From assembly GCA_039187375.1 (NCBI GenBank), contig JBCCZN010000056.1, positions 1 through 14,996 of the forward strand: a stretch of 14,996 nt of DNA. The letters are read 5' to 3'. Below are positions 12,383-14,996 of this stretch, in pieces (positions within the stretch are counted from its first letter, which is position 1; every line of letters starts with the position of its first letter). A model generated the notes under the pieces. It did no database searches. It saw nothing but the letters and a program-made list of their open reading frames with translations, and was not told where the DNA came from. Position numbers and translations under genes: made by a program. The DNA is from CALBPI01 sp039187375 (lineage in GTDB: Bacteria > Pseudomonadota > Gammaproteobacteria > Steroidobacterales > Woeseiaceae).

Positions 12383-13013
12383 GACGCTCACCATCGAGGG
12401 GCCGGCCGGAGACCTCGAGGCCCTGATTGAGCGCCCCAATACTGATCGCTCCGCCCTGCCGGTTGCAGTGGTGTGTCATCCGCATCCGGCGCATGGTGGT
12501 GCGATGACGAACAAGGTCACGCACACACTGGCGCGTGCGTTTGTGCTGACCGGTCATATCGCAGTGCGGTTTAATTTTCGCGGTGTTGGCAAGAGCCAGG
12601 GTGCCTATGACGAGGGCATTGGCGAGTTGCAGGACACGTTGGCGGTGATCGATTGGGCGCGCGCTGAGTTTGGGGTTGCGTCACTGTCATTGGGTGGATT
12701 TTCCTTTGGTGCGGCGATGGCGGTGCAGGCCAGCAATGCGCGCACGCTGGCGCAACTGGTGCTGGTGGCGCCACCGGTCGGGCGCATCCTGTCACCGGCG
12801 GCGCGCGTGCCAGATGGGCTTCCCGCTCTGGTTGTCCAGGGTGAGCAGGATGACATCGTAGATCCTGATGCCGTCGTCGATTGGGTCAATGCCCAGGCTT
12901 CCGGAATTCGTCTGGTCTGGATGCAACCCGCCGGCCATTTTTTTCATGGGCATTTACCCGATTTGCGTCAGCATCTTGTTGGTGAATTGTCGGCAGATGA
13001 GGCTTCCGCCTGA
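12360..13013 (+). CDS. Alpha/beta hydrolase of the HPHP...GGxMxNK family
   Basis: This 217-residue soluble protein is an alpha/beta-fold hydrolase. The oxyanion region is CHPHPAHGGAMTNK (39-52). RFNFRGVGKSQGAYDEG (70-86) is the second family signature. The nucleophile is S115 in GFSFGA, the acid is probably D164 or D165 in QGEQDDIVD, and H193 in AGHFFHG is the likely catalytic His. Proteins of this group are widespread in Proteobacteria and usually annotated only as hydrolases or carboxylesterases, so the substrate is unknown. There is no signal peptide, so it is cytoplasmic. The ATG has GAGGAG about eight bases upstream and lies inside the antiporter gene. Its stop overlaps the TerB-like start (TGATG). 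The tight packing argues for one operon, but no shared pathway is obvious. Confidence 0.9.
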   Translation: MASPAQRETLTIEGPAGDLEALIERPNTDRSALPVAVVCHPHPAHGGAMTNKVTHTLARAFVLTGHIAVRFNFRGVGKSQGAYDEGIGELQDTLAVIDWARAEFGVASLSLGGFSFGAAMAVQASNARTLAQLVLVAPPVGRILSPAARVPDGLPALVVQGEQDDIVDPDAVVDWVNAQASGIRLVWMQPAGHFFHGHLPDLRQHLVGELSADEASA

Positions 13014-13480
13014 TGTTGGCGCGCCTCGCTGCGCAGGTTCATTCACTGCTGGGTGGTGCGCCGGAGGGTGACTCGATTGCCCGCGAAGAGGCGGTCCAGT
13101 TGGCGACAGCAGTGTTGCTTGCCGAGGTCGCCAATGCTGACCGTCAGATCACGGATGCAGAGCGTGACGCGTTGGCGGCCTTGTTGCAGGTGCACTTCTC
13201 GCTCAGCGAAGAGGCCACTCGCGATATTGTTTTCGACGGTTTTGCGCAAGCCGAAGAATCGGTTTCGCTGCAAGGCTATACCCGCACGCTGCATGAAGCG
13301 CTCAGCGATACTGAAAAAAAGCGCGTTATCGCCATGCTCTGGTCGGTCGCCTACGCTGATGGCGAGCTGGATCGATTCGAGGATGCGCTGATCGCACGTG
13401 TGGGCGAGTTGATGTATGTGCCGCGTAGCGACGTATTGAGACTGAAGGCCGAGGCGGCGACGCCGCGCGTGCAGGAATAA
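13013..13480 (+). CDS. TerB-like (tellurite-resistance domain) protein
   Basis: This 155-residue helical protein resembles the TerB domain. It contains two similar acidic repeats, ANADRQITDAE (40-50) and AYADGELDRFE (113-123), whose D43/E50 and D116/E119/E123 match the metal-binding acidic positions of TerB. TerB proteins bind divalent metal ions, probably calcium, and act with Ter-type membrane-associated stress complexes. Here no terC, terD or other ter genes accompany it. Single TerB-domain proteins of this kind are common in Proteobacteria and have no settled role, so tellurite resistance should not be assumed. There is no membrane segment. The ATG overlaps the hydrolase stop by one base (TGATG), so translation is probably coupled. 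It is the last gene of the plus-strand run and is followed directly by a terminator. Confidence 0.85.
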   Translation: MLARLAAQVHSLLGGAPEGDSIAREEAVQLATAVLLAEVANADRQITDAERDALAALLQVHFSLSEEATRDIVFDGFAQAEESVSLQGYTRTLHEALSDTEKKRVIAMLWSVAYADGELDRFEDALIARVGELMYVPRSDVLRLKAEAATPRVQE

Positions 13481-13512
13481 AAAAAAGGCGCCGGTTGCGG
13501 CGCCTTTTCTCG
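13481..13512. terminator. Bidirectional rho-independent terminator
   Basis: An 11-bp stem (13483-13493 with 13498-13508) has core GGCGCCG/CGGCGCC, four A-T pairs at its base and a GTTG loop. On the plus strand it starts right after the TerB stop and ends in TTTTCT. Read on the minus strand it is followed by at least eight T, which makes it stronger for the HU-family gene, whose stop is 25 bases away. It separates the two convergent operons. Confidence 0.92.
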
Positions 13513-13533
13513 TTCTGATAACAGCCGTGCTGT

Positions 13534-13875
13534 TCAGACCATGTCTTTGAGGCCTTTCAGAGCCGCGATCTTAACGACCTTCGACGCCGGCTTGGCTTTG
13601 AACATCATCTCTTCGCCAGTGAAAGGGTTCACGCCTTTGCGGGCTTTCACTGCAGGCTTCTTGACGACGCGTAATTTCATCAGACCCGGGACAGAGAACA
13701 TGCCGGGAGCACCGCGACCGCCCAGGTTCTTTTTGATCAGACCTGACATGGAATCAAATACCGCAGCGACGTCTTTGCGCGTCAGGCCGGTTTCGTCAGC
13801 GATGTGACGATATATTTCGGTCTTTGTTGGCGGCTTCTTCGCTGCAGGTTTGGCGGCTTTCTTTTTGGCTGGCAT
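13534..13875 (-). CDS. HU/IHF-family DNA-binding protein with basic N-terminal tail
   Basis: This 113-residue nucleoid protein has an HU/IHF fold preceded by a Lys/Ala/Pro-rich tail (MPAKKKAAKPAAKKPPTK). The core starts at TKTEIYRHIADETGLTRKDVAAVF (residues 17-40), followed by GRGAPGMFSVPGLMKLRVVKKPA. The DNA-binding arm is ARKGVNPFTGEEMMFKAKPA, where N83-P84 matches the Asn-Pro whose proline intercalates in HU. Canonical HU is about 90 residues and has no such tail. Basic tails of this kind resemble eukaryotic linker-histone tails and occur in a common gammaproteobacterial HU variant. I chose the ATG at 13875 because AGGAGA lies nine bases upstream. An in-frame upstream ATG at 13899 lies before that site. 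A perfect inverted repeat sits 86 bases upstream. A strong terminator follows. High-level expression is likely but not shown. Confidence 0.93.
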   Translation of the reverse strand: MPAKKKAAKPAAKKPPTKTEIYRHIADETGLTRKDVAAVFDSMSGLIKKNLGGRGAPGMFSVPGLMKLRVVKKPAVKARKGVNPFTGEEMMFKAKPASKVVKIAALKGLKDMV

Positions 13876-13960
13876 GGGGTTGGTTCTCCTGATTTGCAAA
13901 ACACCGAACGTACCGCTCGCATCAGGTCACGGATCGTTTCAGTCTGTAAAAATAGTGATA

Positions 13961-13977
13961 CGCGAGACTGCCTCGCG
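13961..13977. repeat. Inverted repeat upstream of HU-family gene
   Basis: CGCGAG and CTCGCG, six-base perfect arms, flank a five-base spacer in the 162-base gap between the DUF4426 and HU-family genes. Read on the minus strand, an AT-rich stretch (TATCACTATTTTTACA) follows it and could contain a -10 element, so the repeat may be an operator or a hairpin at the end of the yggT-DUF4426 message. It lacks a T tract directly after it and is not called a terminator. Confidence 0.4.
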
Positions 13978-14037
13978 CCAAATTCGCCGCGAACGATAGC
14001 ACAACGACGACCTGTGTCACAGCGTTGATCGTCGCCG

Positions 14038-14511
14038 CTAATCGGTGTAGTAAATGCGCTTGGTGCGTACGTTAAAGGTCTCGGTTTCGTCGGTCGGTGT
14101 CACCGCGATATCGAAGATCAGGGTTTCCCGATTGGCAACGGTCAGCTCACCCAGATAATAAATCGCGTCAGCCTGCGCAACCTCACGCATGGTCATGTTT
14201 TTCAATTGGCCGGTCAGGTTGACCGGCTTGACCGTCACCTCGGCGGTGACCGGTGTCTGGTCCGTGGTTCGGATCACCGACACATTGAGTAGTGCCCGGT
14301 TGCGAGCCCGCACGACGCCGATCTCACGGGCCACCTGTGCGGGTACCTCGTCGGTCGACAGCGCATGGAAGTGCACGGTGTAATCACCAAAGGTAGCCGA
14401 ATTCTCGGCTGCGCTCTGCGCCTCTGGAATGGTCCGCTCGCCACCACCGCCGCAAGCAGTGAGTGCCAGCAGTCCGATGATGAACCCCAAGTGATACGCG
14501 CGACGTGCCAT
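14038..14511 (-). CDS. DUF4426 lipoprotein
   Basis: This 157-residue protein matches the DUF4426 family, which is found in Gammaproteobacteria and has no established function. Residues 1-20 are a lipoprotein signal ending in the lipobox L-T-A-C (C20) followed by GGGG. The body, about 40-157, is predominantly beta with YTVHFHALSTDEVPAQVA (44-61), a conserved family block. It also has IGVVRARNRALLNVSV, then a strand-rich end FNVRTKRIYY. The protein should be lipidated and face the periplasm. In several gammaproteobacteria such as Pseudomonas this gene lies near proC, yggT, metX and metW. Here it directly follows yggT by 81 bases on the same strand, without metX or metW between. The start ATG has no strong ribosome site. 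No promoter is evident between yggT and this gene. Confidence 0.88.
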   Translation of the reverse strand: MARRAYHLGFIIGLLALTACGGGGERTIPEAQSAAENSATFGDYTVHFHALSTDEVPAQVAREIGVVRARNRALLNVSVIRTTDQTPVTAEVTVKPVNLTGQLKNMTMREVAQADAIYYLGELTVANRETLIFDIAVTPTDETETFNVRTKRIYYTD

Positions 14512-14592
14512 AACAATGCCCCTGTTTATGATCCTGCGTACCGTCAGAGAATAGGTGAGGGGTTTCGCAAACGCCAGTCCGCGCGCTCCAGT

Positions 14593-14996
14593 TCACGTGA
14601 ATGCGGCTTGCAACACCATGTGCTGCACATTGTTGACAACAATTTGCAGCACACCCAGTGCCAGAATAGCGATCATTGGCGACAGGTCCAGTCCGCCCAT
14701 CGGACCAATCATCCGCCGAAATGGTGCCAATACCGGCCGCACCAGGTCGTCGACCAATTGCGCTGCCGGATGATAACTGCCCGGTGCCACCCAGCTCAGG
14801 ATGATGTTGATTACGATGGCGTATATGAACAGCATGATGGCGGTATTGAGCAGCTGGAACAGCGCAAGCCACAGCAGCGTCGGGGCGATACTGCCGCCGC
14901 GCAGTAATTGCAACAGTAGGGTCATCGCAACCTGCACCGCGTAGGCCACCAGCAGGCTAGCGGTATCGATTTTGCCGACAGGCGGGACGATCCGAC
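14593..14996 (-). CDS. yggT: YggT family membrane protein, N-terminus outside window
   Basis: This is a small inner-membrane protein built from two YggT repeats. The second repeat is complete here. It has a long membrane helix (LFQLLNTAIMLFIYAIVINI) and SWVAPGSYHPAAQLVDDL. The family signature RPVLAPFRRMIGPMGGLDLSP follows in two adjoining stretches, and a final hydrophobic helix closes the repeat. The frame continues past the GTG at 14949 to the window edge. It encodes the end of repeat one (RIVPPVGKIDTASLL), so the gene is cut and the true start is to the right. E. coli YggT is about 188 residues, so roughly 55 residues are missing. The family is associated with osmotic or ionic homeostasis in some bacteria and usually lies near proC and yggS. 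It probably forms an operon with the DUF4426 gene. Confidence 0.93.
   Translation of the reverse strand, partial: RIVPPVGKIDTASLLVAYAVQVAMTLLLQLLRGGSIAPTLLWLALFQLLNTAIMLFIYAIVINIILSWVAPGSYHPAAQLVDDLVRPVLAPFRRMIGPMGGLDLSPMIAILALGVLQIVVNNVQHMVLQAAFT

Noticed and set aside
1..14996. Mobile element, CRISPR array, tRNA or rRNA
   Set aside because: No transposase, integrase, tandem spaced repeats, terminal repeats or RNA gene signatures were seen on reading either strand.

Overview
The window looks like chromosomal DNA from a gammaproteobacterium. It is moderately GC-rich by eye. The gene set supports this: an HtpX-type protease, PpnN closely resembling E. coli YgdH, HtpG with E. coli residue numbering, a YggT and DUF4426 pair, and a lysine/alanine-tailed HU-family protein. 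There is no sign of a phage, insertion sequence, CRISPR array, rRNA or tRNA. The species cannot be named from the sequence.

Layout, left to right. The 3' end of htpX (+) is followed by a secreted M14-type AstE/AspA-like hydrolase (-). Next is a single-gene unit encoding a DUF4332 helix-hairpin-helix protein (+), closed by a strong hairpin terminator. An L,D-transpeptidase gene then overlaps ppnN by four bases (+). Between ppnN and htpG lie two unrecognised small genes (76 and 60 codons) and a third very short reading frame (28 or 32 codons). A near-consensus heat-shock (sigma-32) promoter sits inside the 3' end of that third frame and should drive htpG (+). htpG ends tail-to-tail, with a four-base overlap, against a two-gene ABC importer of the osmoprotectant family on the minus strand: an ATPase and a fused substrate-binding/permease protein.

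Divergent from the importer, with only 43 bases between, is a tightly packed plus-strand run: msrB, an FKBP-type lipoprotein, a membrane-anchored TonB-C-like protein, a CPA-type cation/proton antiporter with a TrkA-N-like tail, an alpha/beta hydrolase and a TerB-like protein. The last three overlap end to start. A hairpin with A and T tracts on its two sides closes this run and also serves the minus-strand genes arriving from the right: yggT (cut by the window edge), a DUF4426 lipoprotein and the HU-family protein.

Many of the genes concern protein or envelope quality and stress: HtpX, HtpG, MsrB, the FKBP isomerase, the L,D-transpeptidase, the osmoprotectant-type importer and the antiporter. 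PpnN links to the stringent response. Most are common families. The least explained part is the small-gene cluster at 4310-4887, and it is the best candidate for something undescribed.
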